Below are positions 22,331 through 34,165 of a stretch of 64,000 nucleotides of DNA, piece by piece. Origin of the DNA: Callorhinus ursinus (lineage: Eukaryota; Chordata; Mammalia; Carnivora; Otariidae); the NCBI RefSeq assembly GCF_003265705.1, contig NW_020312827.1, positions 16,182,182 to 16,246,181 of the forward strand. The letters run 5' to 3'. The notes under the pieces were generated by a model, which searched no databases, was not told where the DNA came from, and worked only from the letters and a program-made list of their open reading frames with translations. Made by a program: the position numbers and the translations under genes. The first letter of the stretch is position 1. Each line of letters begins with the position of its first letter.

Positions 22331-24617
22331 ACCTTCTGCTGCACACATGTGTGGTTCCCTACAGTTTGCCATTTCTCCTATTGTAGCTCTTATAAAACTT
22401 GTTCTTTGTAATTAAGTTAAATCTAATTTTTTTGCCAAATAACTGAGAACTAAAGGGAATCAGGAGAGTCCCTTCTTATTCTTAGATAGTAAGAGAAGTA
22501 AATTCCCTAATCCTAACAACAGGCATCTCTATATTTAGGACAGATTCACTGTGGCAGAGGATTTTAAAACTCACTAGGTATCCAAGAGCTTTCCTATACT
22601 TCCCAGCCTCTTGTGGTTGTTCTGGGTTATGTGTCTAGCTCTGGCTAATGGACTGAATGAAAATCACTATCATTTGGCGGCAGTAAAAATTTCCTGGGTA
22701 ATGCTCTACCTCTCTCTTTTTCTCATTCAGTAACCCTGGAAACCATGCTTTGAGATGGAAGGACTTAAGATGTTAAGAATAATGAATCCCTAAGTCAATA
22801 CAATGAGTTTACCTGGAAATCCACTGAAATGTAGCAGAATTTAGGTGGATGGAAATAAATCTTGGTTTATTCAGCTCAATCAGATTAACAGAAACACAGG
22901 AAAGAGACAATAAACATATAGTGATTGATCCAAAATCTTGAAGTTAAGGTTAATTAGCATGCTTTCAGTTTGAGGAATCAGAAAATCTTACTACAAATTA
23001 CTTCAACAATAGGAAATGTATTATCTTATATGAAAATGTAATCAGGAGGTGGTTTATTCTAGCATAGCAGCTCAGCGATGTGCTCACAATATGACTACAA
23101 GCCCCAAATGTCATGTTATTTAACTTTAATATCTAAGGTTAGGGCAGAAAGTGTTCTATTCTCACGTCTAGTTTTAAGGGAAGGGGAATTTTCCTATTAC
23201 CCCTTTCCCATACAACCCCTTCCCCCTTTATATGTAAGTGTCAAATTCGCCTGCCTAAACCAATTGCTATAATTGAATTGGGCTTTACTGGGATTGGTTC
23301 CGTAGTCTAATCAACATTCATTGCCCAGGGCTAAGAGATTCCATAAAACAAACAGTCACCCAATTTCTGAATAAACACAGGATTCTGCTACCAAGAAAAA
23401 AAGTCAATAATGGTTACTAAGGAGGTAACAGTGTCTGACAGTAAGAAAGATATTCAGAGAGTAATGTAAAGGGTTCTTTCAACATTATGCATCTGAATTC
23501 AAATACAATTTTAAGGTCAAAATGTAGCTAATATTACTTTCTCTTTAAACATTCTATTTTTTTTCCAGCTGATTAATGTTTTATTGAAGCTCCAAACATG
23601 TTATCATCGTTTGTTAACCTAACACAGGAGTAGAAAAGCTTCTAACGGGAGCAAAAATTTCTCATCAATGCTCAACTATTAATTTTGTTTCTTTTTAAAT
23701 CACAACTTTCAGGTAGCTGGCTTTAAAGTATTATTTGTATTTTTTCTATTTAATTTTAAGCTATATGTGTTGGTGTCAGTAGAAAATACCAAATTTGTTA
23801 ATATTCACTTTTGAATATTAGAGCACATGGATATTTTTAGGCAAGGACCAATTTAGGGTTAAAATTGGTTTCTCCTCATTCTCTAATAGGCTGCCACATT
23901 AAGCCAACTTGACTGAGAAGACATTTTGTATTTAAGGAACATAATGTTTGTTTAATATAAACTCAAATTCAATTCCATATTATGACCATGAAAAGAGAAG
24001 CTCACCCAAGGAAACATTACTGTAATTGCAAAGGTTGGTCAGGAGCTAAAGTAGACTATTCTGTTTTCTGGCTCAAACTTTAGCAGATTCTGAGGTGATT
24101 TCTAAGACAATCCACTATAAAAGTCCCCACCGTGTATGCTTTTTAAGAACTTGTATTATAATCTCCACCTCTCCAGAGTATGAATTTAAATGATTGGCAC
24201 TAATGTGCACACAGGATCAGGTGGGTTATTGGCTCTTCAAGATCGCTGGAGCGAGGAGGTGAATGATCTGTGAAATGAAAAACCTGACCCAAAGTGCGGA
24301 GGGAGTCCAAGAGGACTGTTCCATCGTCCTGGCAGCACCCGCTTAACGCGATTATGAGAATCACACAGGTGGATCATAAAAGCTCCCTAAATCTCAGAGC
24401 AGGGAGGGCAGATGAGGATGCTTTAATGAGCTATTTTATGCCTGTCCTTTCCTTAGTATATCTTTCTTACCTCTCAGCTACTCAGAGTTGTAACAATTAA
24501 TAGTCTCTACCTCAAAGTGAAGTATTAAGGGGAGGAAATTACCTGAACCACTTGAGTTGAATGACTCAACTTTACCTCCATTTTCAAGAGATAGAAGTGG
24601 GCAAGGGGGAGAGTAAT
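22331..24617. other. Unassigned, no gene seen
   Basis: The stretch 22590-22870 (CTTGTGGTTGTTCTGGGTTATGTGTC, CTGGCTAATGGACTGAATGA) looks like an old dispersed repeat that I cannot name. The rest (22870-24600) is AT-rich with no SINE or LINE landmark; no exon is recognisable. Confidence 0.35.
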
Positions 24618-24666
24618 AGGAAGGAAGGAAGGAAGGAAGGAAGGAAGGAAGGAAGGAAGGAAGGAA

Positions 24667-24716
<50 letters not shown>

Positions 24717-24729
24717 AANNNNNNNNNNA

Positions 24730-24773
<44 letters not shown>

Positions 24774-24812
24774 AAAAGAAAAAGAAAGAAAGAAAGAAAA
24801 AGGAAGGAAAGA
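24618..24812. repeat. Purine-only (AAGG)n/(AAAG)n tract containing an assembly gap
   Basis: About 14 AAGG units pass into AAAG units. Ten N bases at 24719-24728 interrupt the AAAG run, so the true length is unknown. The two lysine/arginine and serine/phenylalanine-rich frames across it are artefacts of the repeat. Confidence 0.97.
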
Positions 24813-25180
24813 AGGTATTAGGGACATATTTTGTCTTTAAATACTAATTTCAGTTCTTTACCTAAGATTTCTGTGGAGACCTAAGGCCCATACTTAGAAA
24901 TACCACACCTTGATCTTCATTAGCCTATGCAAAATAACATGAAATAAAATAATAAAAATAAAGTAGTAATAACATAAACACATGCACACACTGTACATAA
25001 CAATAATATAATAAAATGCACATTTGCACAATAAATGAGGTAAGTAAAAATCTATTAAAGTGTCTGAGCTATCTGTAAAATGTTAAGCTCTTGGATCACT
25101 TTGTCATAAGTATCAGTTGAAAAGCTTTCCAGGATTTGACTGACGGACTCTGGAGGAATAGAGGATTGAGGAGAACCATC
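24813..25180. other. Unassigned AT-rich sequence
   Basis: No named repeat or exon seen. A/T-rich simple stretches with CACA occur around 24945-25035. Confidence 0.4.
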
Positions 25181-25198
25181 AAAAAGCCATAGTAGACA

Positions 25199-25384
25199 GG
25201 GGCGCCTGGGTGGCTCAGATGGTTAAGCGTCTGCCTTCGGCTCAGATCATGATCCCAGGGTCCTGGGATCGAGCCCTGCATCGGGATCCCTGCTCAGCGA
25301 GGAGCCTGCTTCTCCCTCTCCCTCTGCTATTTCCCCTGCTTATACACTCGCTCTCTGTCAAAAATAAATAAAATCTTTAAAAAA
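25199..25384 (+). mobile_element. Can-SINE with exact 18-bp target-site duplication
   Basis: Plus-strand SINE bounded by identical AAAAAGCCATAGTAGACA copies at 25181-25198 and 25385-25402. The head, GATCATGATCCC block, CT-rich part and A tail are all present. Confidence 0.97.
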
Positions 25385-25402
25385 AAAAAGCCATAGTAGA
25401 CA

Positions 25403-25934
25403 AGCAAACCAAAATAATTGAACTCAGTGTGACTGTTCTTCGTCCCAGAACCTCATTTCATTAGCTCTGACTTGTAGCAGCAAGGGTGGTAATTAACATG
25501 TGTTAATTTCACTGTTTCCCAAAAATGGAACATATACTATCAGATAATTTTTTTTGGTGTTGATCTGATTTTTAAATTTGATAGTTACAAAATTATTTTG
25601 GTATGTTTTTGGGAAAAACATAACTCAGGCACCAGCATGCCGTTGCTTGAACTTTATCCCTTAGGAGACAAAGTAGGAGGTGTACCATGTGACAACATAT
25701 GTGAAAAAAGTATCTAAGTGACACAGGTAAGGAGCACTGAGATACAACAATGGGAAGGGCTTACAGGGTTTTCAAGAGAGAAGTATCACAATTTTCTTTA
25801 TGATTTTGTAAGACTCAATGGCCCATTTATCATTCCTTTGAAAGATTCCCTGCCTCTAGTCTGCACATTGCGAACAGGTCATTCCACTGTTAATCTTGAC
25901 TCTATGCCATTTTATTTACCATTGCCATCATCAC
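25403..25934. other. Unassigned, no gene seen
   Basis: No repeat or exon recognised. The 73-residue frame at 25718-25939 has no motif. Confidence 0.4.
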
Positions 25935-26100
25935 AATAGCTACCATTTTTCAAGTGTTTACCACATAGAAGGCACTGAATTAAATACTTTAGGTGCAGCA
26001 TTTCCCTGAATTCTTGAAAGTGAATCCTTAAAATAAGTCGACACTGAAATTATGCCTATTTTCTAGATAAGGACACTGAAGTTTAGAAATGCTACCTTTT
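25935..26100 (-). mobile_element. MIR
   Basis: Antisense MIR with AAGTGTTTACCACATAGAAGGCACTG, ATGCCTATTTTCTAGATAAGGACACTGAAG and a TTAGAAATGCTACC segment. Confidence 0.75.
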
Positions 26101-26189
26101 CAATCTGATTCCTCCAACTAGGCTATTTTGTTTTCTGAAATTTTCACCTCTTTATCTGTACCTCCTAGATTTTAATAATACAAATAAGC

Positions 26190-26412
26190 ACATCATCATA
26201 AGAGCAAACATTTATTGACCACACACTATGATTTAAGTGGTAACCTAGATTGTCTTATTCAATACTCACAAAACCCTTATACTAGACACTAATATTATCT
26301 TCACTTTACAGGAGAAGACATGGAAGTGGAGAGAGCTAAAACAATTTGTCCAGTGTTACGTAGCTATGGAACAGAAGAACTTGGTTTTGATGGCAGGCAT
26401 TCTGACCACATC
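26190..26412 (-). mobile_element. MIR
   Basis: Antisense MIR with AACATTTATTGACCACACACTATG, AATACTCACAAAACCCTTA, ATCTTCACTTTACAGGAGAAGACATGG and TGTCCAGTGTTACGTAGCTATGG. It lies close to a second MIR (25935-26100) of the same orientation. Confidence 0.82.
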
Positions 26413-27186
26413 CCCACCCCGGCCTCCCCAACCCATTCTCAAGGAACAGCATTTGCATTGGCCTTCAGTCTCAGCCATGGAGTAGGACAAAGATACTAGA
26501 ATCAGGGTGACGCCATTACCCTCCCCATTGGACTCTTGCCTGTAAGGCTGAAAGAGACTTGTTAAGCTCTTGTTAATCTTTCTGTTCCACGAGTCTATTC
26601 CATGTACTAGAGTTACTTGTAGGTAAGAGGGAAGGAGACAAAAGGAGAGACAGAGATAAGAAAAGGAAAAGGAAAGAGAATTGAAGCCAAGGAAGGTAAA
26701 TCGATCTTGCTACTTATGCTTCAAGTTCCAATATATTTGGATCCTTAAAAATTTAAAAGTTTCAAAGAACTTCTTGGCCCAGTTGACCTCAGTGTTCTGA
26801 GAAATTCTAAGGCAACAGTAGGCTCTGTCACACAATCTCTAAAGACAAATCTGCTTAATGAACTGAACTTTTCAATTACAAATTAGATAAAGGCCAAATT
26901 ATGTTCAAAGGGTCCTTGAACAACCCTCCATTCTCAAATCCACCAGTCAGTTTAATCCCATGAATGTAAACAAGAGTCTTAAACCCTCTTAAGTTACATT
27001 TATTAATATAGTTCCAAAGGAATATAGGTTTATTGTAAAGTGTTTTCCAAAGTCTTCTTTGTCCTAAGGACTTAATATTTTATCCCTCAAATTTTCTAAT
27101 TTAAAAATTAGAAAATGGTAAGAAGATTGAAGATATTCATAAAGTGTGTAATGAATTTAACATGACACACTAATTAATATCTAGTT
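26413..27186. other. Unassigned, no gene seen
   Basis: A short purine-rich stretch lies at 26625-26685. No SINE or LINE landmark and no exon recognised. Confidence 0.4.
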
Positions 27187-27200
27187 AAAAATGTTCAGAG

Positions 27201-27369
27201 GGGGGTGCCTGGGTGGCTCAGTTGTTAAGTGTCTGCAGGGTCCTGGAATCGAGCCCCGCATCGGGCTCCCTGCTCTGTGAGAAACCTGCTTCTCCCTCTC
27301 CCACTCCCCCACTTGTGTTCCCTCTCTCACTGTCTCTCTCTTTGTCAAATAAATAAATAAAATCTTTAA
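27201..27369 (+). mobile_element. Can-SINE with internal deletion in the head
   Basis: GGTGCCTGGGTGGCTCAG leads to TTAAGTGTCTGC and then directly to AGGGTCCTGGAATCGAGCCC. About 22 bases, the CTTCGGCTCAGGTCATGATC block, are missing. Flanks are AAAAATGTTCAGAG (27187-27200) and AAAAATATTCAGAG (27370-27383). Confidence 0.94.
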
Positions 27370-27584
27370 AAAAATATTCAGAGATTAAAGATGGCAACCT
27401 AAAGCATTTGCAGGTGCATTCTTCACATAGTTACGTGGGAGGGATTCCCCTTACTCTGCTTTCTTTAACCATTTCAAAAAAAGACACACCTCTTCCATTC
27501 AAACATTCCTCATCTCTAGCAAATCAACCACTAATACAATCTTCAACTCAACTTCTTCAGCTGGACTATTTCTATATTCCATGA

Positions 27585-27677
27585 AAAGTAAGCCTTCATA
27601 TAAGTGCTGACCTTTAACATTATTAAATGTTAAAGTAAGCCTTCATATAAGTGCTGACCTTTAACATTATTAAATGT
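27585..27677. repeat. Perfect 47-bp tandem duplication
   Basis: A unit beginning AAAGTAAGCCTTCATATAAG is present twice, at 27585-27631 and 27632-27677. I see no mismatch until the final base. It looks recent and may be variable in copy number. Confidence 0.95.
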
Positions 27678-27929
27678 GATCAAAAATATGATCACAACTG
27701 ATAAAAATTATTAAAAGGAAATTATACTGCTTTTAATCTGTGTGAAATGGCATCATCAGCTGACAAAACAAAGTACAACTTCTTTCATCTAAGGCTTCAT
27801 GAAACCTGGCTAGGATTTACCTTAGGCTGATTGGAAATAGTTATTATAGAAAATCTGATCAGTCCAATTGCTTAAAGTGGATATACTGCATACAGAAGTC
27901 CTAAGGAATAGATGATATATTTCATTTTT

Positions 27930-28025
27930 TTAGCAAACACACATTAACTGAGCTTCCAGGAAACTGAGGATGATGAAGTATACAAAAATGTATGGGGCAC
28001 TATAGTAGTTACAGCAAGAAGGATA
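27930..28025 (-). mobile_element. Possible L2 3'-end fragment
   Basis: AGCAAACACACATTAACTGAGC followed by AACTGAGGATGATGAAGTATAC fits a decayed antisense L2 3' end. It is short. Confidence 0.4.
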
Positions 28026-28054
28026 ATAGTTAATAGAAAGGAAGCCAACCACCT

Positions 28055-28260
28055 GTGTTATCTGTTATCCGTATTTTCTTGACTTAAATTTCACAACAAC
28101 TTAAAGAGGACGATGTAATTAATAACTGCATTTTAAAGGTGAGAAAACAGAGGCTGAAAGAGTTCTTGGATTTTAGCCAAGATTATCCAGCTAAGTGTCA
28201 GATTTAGGATTCCAAACCAGGTCTGTCTGTTGCCTGGGCCATTAGGCTTTGCTCTTCCAG
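28055..28260 (-). mobile_element. MIR
   Basis: Antisense MIR: CTGCATTTTAAAGGTGAGAAAACAGAGGC, ATTATCCAGCTAAGTGTCAG, TTAGGATTCCAAACCAGGTCTG. Confidence 0.85.
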
Positions 28261-28660
28261 CAGTACACAGGGAAGATACAGGTAGTGGAAAATATGATCC
28301 TTGTACTAATTCTGCATCAATGATAGCCAAGCATGATTTCCAAACATGGAAAACACAAGAAAATATAATAATTTGTTCTTAATTAGGTACGAACATGGGG
28401 GTGCACAAAAGGAATATGGCAGTTAAGATCAATGAGAAAAGCTTCTGCATCCATAGTGTTCCCTTGCTCTTAGTCTGGGAGGTGACACTTGGACAGATAG
28501 AGGGTGGAGGGGACCATTACTGGCTGAGGAAAGAGTCTAAAACAAGATGTAAAATAAAATGTACATTTATATAGTCCTTTAGAGTTAAAAGAAAATCTCC
28601 ACGTACCACACTTCATCTAATTTTCATTCCATTCTTGGAGGGTAGGTGTGCTGAAGATTA
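28261..28660. other. Unassigned, no gene seen
   Basis: No named repeat or exon recognised. Confidence 0.4.
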
Positions 28661-28674
28661 CCATTCTGACTTTA

Positions 28675-28869
28675 TTTATTTATTTATTTTTAAAGATTTT
28701 ATTTGCTGGAGAGAGAGAGAGAGAGAACAAGCAAGGGTGTGGCAGGCAGAGGGAGAAGCAGGCTCCCCTTTGTTCAAGGAGCCCGATGCCAGAGTCGATC
28801 CCAGGACCCTGGGATCATGACCTGAGCCGAAGGCAAACGCTTAACTGACTGAGCCACCCAGGTGTCCCT
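28675..28869 (-). mobile_element. Can-SINE with 13-bp target-site duplication
   Basis: Minus-strand SINE with flanks CATTCTGACTTTA at 28662-28674 and 28870-28882. The interior has a GA run, CCCGATGCCAGAGTCGATCC and the GATCATGACCTGAGCC block. Confidence 0.95.
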
Positions 28870-29204
28870 CATTCTGACTTTAAAGATAACTTTTGGAGGC
28901 TCAGTGAGGCTAAGTGGAAGATTCTGGACTAAAACTCAACTTTTCTGCCAGCCAATGGTCTTTCTAGTAAATTACCATTGAAGGTGGTAGAATAAGCATG
29001 TTATATGTGGTGAGAAGTTGGAATGTGGATGAATGGATAAAGGAAATAGACCAAAGGAAGTTTTTTGGATGGGAATAGAGGGAGATCTATGTGGGTATAT
29101 GTAGTCAAGTTTTAAAGAACACATTTATGAGCTCAAATGTGATTGAGGTGGTAACAGGGAAACGGTATGGTTTGTGGAGGATAGCAGACAATTCTCCACA
29201 CCTA

Positions 29205-29400
29205 GCTTTACAGTTGTCAAAGCTAGGGTGAATATGGCAAGCTATTTAACTTCTCCAGCTCTGAGTTTCCTTATCTTTAAAGTGAAAGTATTAATCCCTC
29301 CATCACCAGAGTTTTATGGTAACCATAAAGGATGACTGTGATAATGTATGTGAGATGCATGCAGCAAGCACTCTGTCAAGAGCAGTGGTTGTGATTATAA
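29205..29400 (+). mobile_element. MIR
   Basis: MIR with GGCAAGCTATTTAACTTCTCC, TGAGTTTCCTTATCTTTAAAGTGAAAGTATTAAT and GATGACTGTGATAATGTATGTGAG near the 3' part. Confidence 0.82.
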
Positions 29401-29559
29401 TTCTGAATAAAGTGAAATAGAAACTGTATTTCAAGCTGGTTAACCTGGAAGCAATGGAGAAAAAAAGAGAATCATGAGACCTTGGGTCAAGGGAAAAAAT
29501 AATGTGCATTGTTTTAACATATAAAATTCTACTCTCCATCATATCTTTTATTGGCTTCC

Positions 29560-29922
29560 TGTTGTATTTGTGTTCAAGTAATCAAACAAGGAGGTATTAC
29601 ACTGAGGTGGCTCTATTGGGCTTATCTCCTGCATAAGTAAGTCAAAACCTAAGCCAGAGACAATTCCTGCAAATAACTCAAGGTTAAGAAGAGAACCAAT
29701 CACGGACAGCCAACTACACTTTTCCAAATAATCAACCACTTCAGCTATAGCCAAACAAATAATTTCCTTGCTTTGTTTCCCACCTTCTGTATAAAAACCT
29801 GGCCCCCTAGCTTCTGTGGATGGAGCTGTCCTACTTCCCGCTTGGTATTGCCTGATTGGAATTGATGTTTGCTCAAATAAAATCCCTTAAAATTTTAATG
29901 TGCCTCAGTTTATCTTTTAACA
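29560..29922 (+). mobile_element. Solo LTR, ERV-like
   Basis: A 363-base block with TG...CA ends carries CCAAT (29696), a TATA motif TATAAAAACC (29791) and AATAAAATCC (about 29877), in the order expected for U3, R and U5. It ends GTGCCTCAGTTTATCTTTTAACA. The 68-residue antisense frame at 29548-29754 is not a gene. No internal viral sequence accompanies it, so it would be a solo LTR. Confidence 0.65.
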
Positions 29923-29984
29923 CTTGGAATAAAATTCAAACATTATTTACAAAGTTTGTCCTACAAACACCTGCATAATGGGGC

Positions 29985-30165
29985 TTCTGCATTCTTTTCC
30001 AGATTATCTCTCCAGGATTCCCTCCTGGTCTGTGATCACCAGCTACCCTGGGATTCCTGCATTTACTTCCTGCTCTTCAGCCTACCTGAAACAAGCTTTC
30101 TCAACTGCTCACCTGGTCTCAAGTGTTAGCTTCTTTAGATAAGACTTCCCTGACCTTTTGTTGGC
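29985..30165 (+). mobile_element. L2 fragment
   Basis: L2 landmarks are CTTCCTGCTCTTCAGCCTACC, TCACCTGGTCTCAAGTGTTAGC and AAGACTTCCCTGACC. Confidence 0.72.
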
Positions 30166-31530
30166 CTCATTAATTAATTATTAAAACTTGTAATTATATA
30201 CATATTTGTATGTTTGCATTCAAGCAGTTGAATTATTGACAAGGAAATAGAGAAACATCAATTAATGTGAACCTAACTTTTCTGATGCTTCATGTGCTCA
30301 AAGTAAATTATGGAGACCTGCTGAAGGAAGTGAGCCATTTATATATAACACTTTACAATATCAGTAGTCGAGATGCCAGACATGGTAATGGTGGTTCATT
30401 GCCAATGAAGGGGAAGAAGACAAAATCTTTAAGGTTCTTCTAGAAGCTGTTGAAGAAATTGTCAAGGGATTTTCCACTTATAAATTTATAGTGGTCTAAA
30501 GATGGCTACCATTGTTCTTTAAGCTAAAATAAGAAGCTAGGATTTAAACTCTTCAAACCTGTGGATCAATGATGTGTGTCTTTCCTGTTCTTATGTGTAT
30601 ATTTTTGTTTCTGGGTTTTGTGTGCTTTGTTGTTTGTGTGTGAGTAGATGGGGTATGTGACAACAGAGACTGTTTTGAAAGCAATGGGAAATGTGCCACT
30701 TGATGGGTGTCATTTTGTTGCATTTGGCTTCTGCCTTCTCTCTCAAGTTTTCCTCATGGCAACATCACTAAATTAAAAAGTTAGACTGTCAGAAGTTTCT
30801 CTGTCCAACTAAGAATCTCTCTTTTAAATAACAAGAAAATAAATAACAAGAAATGCTTACTAAATAAAATCAAATAATTTTTGACCCCATGTGACTTGCT
30901 AAGGTGTAAAGTTCATTATTTATATACTTTTGTTTGGATAAATGCCCCTATTTATATTTTGTACAAGTTGGGAGGAAAATGTTAATTTTATTTAAGAGAT
31001 GTAACAAATCCAAACGTCCTTATGAAATTTGAAGGAACATTTTCTCAAAAAGCTGGAGAGATTGTGGTTTGCTTCATCAATTTCAACAGCTTTTTTTTCC
31101 TTTTTTTCTTTCTTTCTTTCTTTTTTTGATGGAAAGTACAAATGTAGAAGACAAGTATCCCACTGTGCCCATGGGTCTGGCACAATCACTGAAAAATAGC
31201 AAACATGTCATCAATTAACTAGTGGAAAGAAAAAAAAATGCATCTAGGAATGTCAAGACAGATTTCAAGCCTGAAATGTAACAGCAAAGGAAGCTCCATG
31301 AAGTAAGGAGCAAATACAATCTTGAAATTCCATCTTTGAGGAATTTTTTCTCAATCAGCCATAACACTGGTTTTTGGAGATTATTGAAGTAGGTGTGTGG
31401 ACTTGAGACTGGGAAGTCCAAGTCATGATCAGGCAGAAAAAGAGGTTTCTAAACACTGTGTTGTCCAGATGACGAATTTAATTATCACTGCTCCGGATAG
31501 ATCCTCCCCAGCCACCGATTCTAATTTGGA
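30166..31530. other. Unassigned, no gene seen
   Basis: AT-rich sequence with an interrupted (CTTT)n tract at 31100-31127 and a GT-rich stretch near 30600-30650. The 65-residue frame at 30992-31189 is an artefact of that tract. No exon recognised. Confidence 0.4.
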
Positions 31531-31534
31531 AACA

Positions 31535-31770
31535 CCCTTTGTCCTCAGTTATGTACCTCATAGTACATTGTTTCTTCCATTATTTACTCTGTTCTGAAAT
31601 TACATTGTTAATATGTTTATTGATTTGTTATTGATTGCTTCCCCATTATCCCCCAGCATAGACACTGTGAAGTCATCAACCTTGTTGATCTTGTATACTG
31701 TGTATCCCTAATGCATAAAATAACACCTGACACATATTAGAGTCCAGGGAAATATTTACAGCAAATAACA
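31535..31770 (+). mobile_element. L2 3' end
   Basis: Decayed L2: TACATTGTTAATATGTTTATTG, AGCATAGACACTGTGAAGTC, CTTGTATACTGTGTATCCC, AACACCTGACACATATTAG. Confidence 0.65.
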
Positions 31771-32079
31771 TGAAAGTAATATAAGGAACAGAAAGAGAGA
31801 GAATGACTATGGCATAGTTAATTATCTGCTCAGGATTTGATTTTTTTTTTTTTTAATTTTGATCCTGTAGCTTAAAACATTTGTAATGACTATAGTAAAA
31901 GATACAGTAATTATAAAACACTAAAAGTTAAAAATGCTGCATTTCATTTGTTAAAAGAGTGTTGATTACCTTATTTTTCCTCAAATCAGAATTAGATGGA
32001 GTGACTAAATGCCCCAATGATTTTATCCTTGAAGAGAGAACAATCTCTTTATTTTATGTATTACCATTCATTTATGCTG

Positions 32080-32300
32080 TTATTCGATCACTCATTCATT
32101 CTTTCATTCCTATATTAACACTTCTTGAGTGGTTAGTGTCTGTCGTTGTCCTACTAAGTCCTGTAACAGACACAGATTTTTCCTTCCAGGGAATCAGAAT
32201 CTAGTAGGCAGAGAAGCAAGGAAACCACCACGTACCCATGCAATGTGGCACGAGGGTTGTGTGTAGTGAACTGCGAGAACACAGGTCATCCATCATCTGG
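32080..32300 (-). mobile_element. L2 3' end, antisense
   Basis: CACTCATTCATTCTTTCATTCC, TTGAGTGGTTAGTGTCTG, CAGACACAGATTTTTCCTTCC, GAATCAGAATCTAGTAGGCAG fit an antisense L2. Confidence 0.65.
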
Positions 32301-32975
32301 CATAAGAAGTCAAGGAAGGCCTAGCAGAGAAAGTTACACAGCAGAAAGTAGAGTTTAGGTCAGGCTCCAGGGGTCATCAGAATGGTGAACCAGGAAATTC
32401 AACTAGTTGTCATAACTGGGCAGGATATATTTAGGAATGAAGCTGGAGGGGTGGACAAGAGTCATCACAGGAGGACTTTTATGCCTTTTATGTATGCTAC
32501 AGTAGTGTACATGTAAGAGCCACCGGTCACCCAATGATAATGAAGCTGCAAGAATGGTCCATTACACCATTTGAAGCAAGAGCCTACAGGAAGATCTGCT
32601 GACCATGTGGGATGCAAGGTCTCTCTGGCTGACAGTGTCTTCTGCTGATAAAAGGGCCACCAATGTCCTTACCTTTATAGATTAGAAACTCAATTTGTTT
32701 AGTTTATCCAGAGTACTGGTTAGTTTAGGCTGGCAAAATTCACTGGAGACCAATAATATTCAGTCTAAGTGTAAAAGAATACATGAGTTGATGATTTCCT
32801 CCTGGACAGGAGCCCACAAACAGAACAAAAGAATTGGTAAACCTTATTGATAAAGATACTCAAATTAGTTGCCATAATACATTCATCTATCAGGGGGAGA
32901 AACAAAATACAAAGTTAATTATGTGCATGAGTCAATTCAGAGAACCAAAAATAAATGCGAGTACATTGTATTTTT
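32301..32975. other. Unassigned, no gene seen
   Basis: No named repeat or exon recognised. It may include the continuation of the antisense L2 up to about 32480. Confidence 0.35.
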
Positions 32976-32990
32976 GAATCTTCTTTTTTA

Positions 32991-33190
32991 TTTTTTTAAG
33001 ACTTTATTTATTTATTTGTCAGAGAGAGAGAGAATGCACATGAGAGCATGAACAGGAGGAGCTGCAGGCAGAAGGAGAAACAGGCTCCCCACTGAGCTGG
33101 GAGCCCGATGTGGGACTCAATCCCAGGACCCTGAGATCATGACCTGAGCCGAAGGCAGATGCTTAACCGACTGAGTCACCAAGGCATCCC
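32991..33190 (-). mobile_element. Can-SINE
   Basis: Minus-strand SINE: AAGACTTTATTTATTTATTTG, GA-rich region, GACTCAATCCCAGGACCC, GATCATGACCTGAGCCGAAG and the head ending CACCAAGGCATCCC. A target-site duplication is not clear in the T-rich flanks. Confidence 0.93.
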
Positions 33191-33419
33191 TTTTTTCTAA
33201 ATTTTTAAATTGCATTTTTTTCCTAACAGATTCTTTAGATTGCAGTAAACTTGATTGAACTCAAGTTCTTAAGTTTCCATGAGGATATATGTTTCCAAAA
33301 TAAAAATGCTATCACATCATAAATGTAGCATATAAACCTCAAATATTTACTGAGTGTGAAAATATCAAGGTGAAATCACCTTTCTGTCAAATCCCTAAGT
33401 ATTAACTCTATTGATAGTT

Positions 33420-34075
33420 TACTGGAAATCTTTGCATCTTTTTATATACATAATGTACACATGAACATGTATTTCTTTGTATGCCTCTTTTTGATTTAAT
33501 GATAGATCATTAACATCTAGTGACATTGACTAATGTGTATTATATTTTGTGTATAGCAATGTCCATATCTATATATTCAAACCCTTTTGATAGAAATTCA
33601 GGTTATTTCTACATTAATTTCCTTTAATTATGACTATTTTTGGAAAGAATAACCTTGAATATGTATATATGTCCTCTTTACTTATTTTTATCACCGAATA
33701 AATTCCTAGAAGTGGAATTTATGTCAAAGGAATGCATATGCTAACAGATTTAGGATTAAATATTAGCATTATTGCTTCCCAGAATTTATCTTTTTTAAAT
33801 TTTTTTTTCAGAATTTACCTTTTAAGCAGTAATTTTGCTATACTTTCATCAAAATTATATGAGTATTTTTGTCAATGTTATTTTGATAAGGAGAAAGTGT
33901 ATTTTATTTACATATATAAATATGGATAGATATCTTTGATTACTAATGAGGCTGAATACCTATTCTTACTAATTCTTTGCTTTTCTCTTTTAACTCTATC
34001 CTTCATTACATTTCTATATTTATATAAAGATGCTAGCTTTTGTAATTTTATTATTGATTTGCTGGATTCTATTAA
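33420..34075 (-). mobile_element. L1M 3' part, antisense
   Basis: Antisense landmarks are GCAATGTCCATATCTATATATTC, AATTCCTAGAAGTGGAATTTATGTC, GGAATGCATATGCTAAC and TACTAATGAGGCTGAATACC. Two 65-residue frames inside are by-products. Confidence 0.7.
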
Positions 34076-34079
34076 TACA

Positions 34080-34165
34080 ACTGATTCTGAGCACCATCAC
34101 GTGCCAGTCCCTCGTCTAGCATCTAGGCTATAGGAGTAAGCAGAAGCACTGTCACTAAAACAGTG
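34080..34165 (-). mobile_element. L2 3'-end scrap
   Basis: CTGAGCACCATCACGTGCCAG and CTAGGCTATAGGAGTAAGCAG resemble an antisense L2 3' end. Confidence 0.5.

Noticed and set aside
24525..24827. Long Ser/Phe-rich and Lys/Arg-rich frames on both strands
   Set aside because: They are produced by the AAGG/AAAG tract and cross an N gap.
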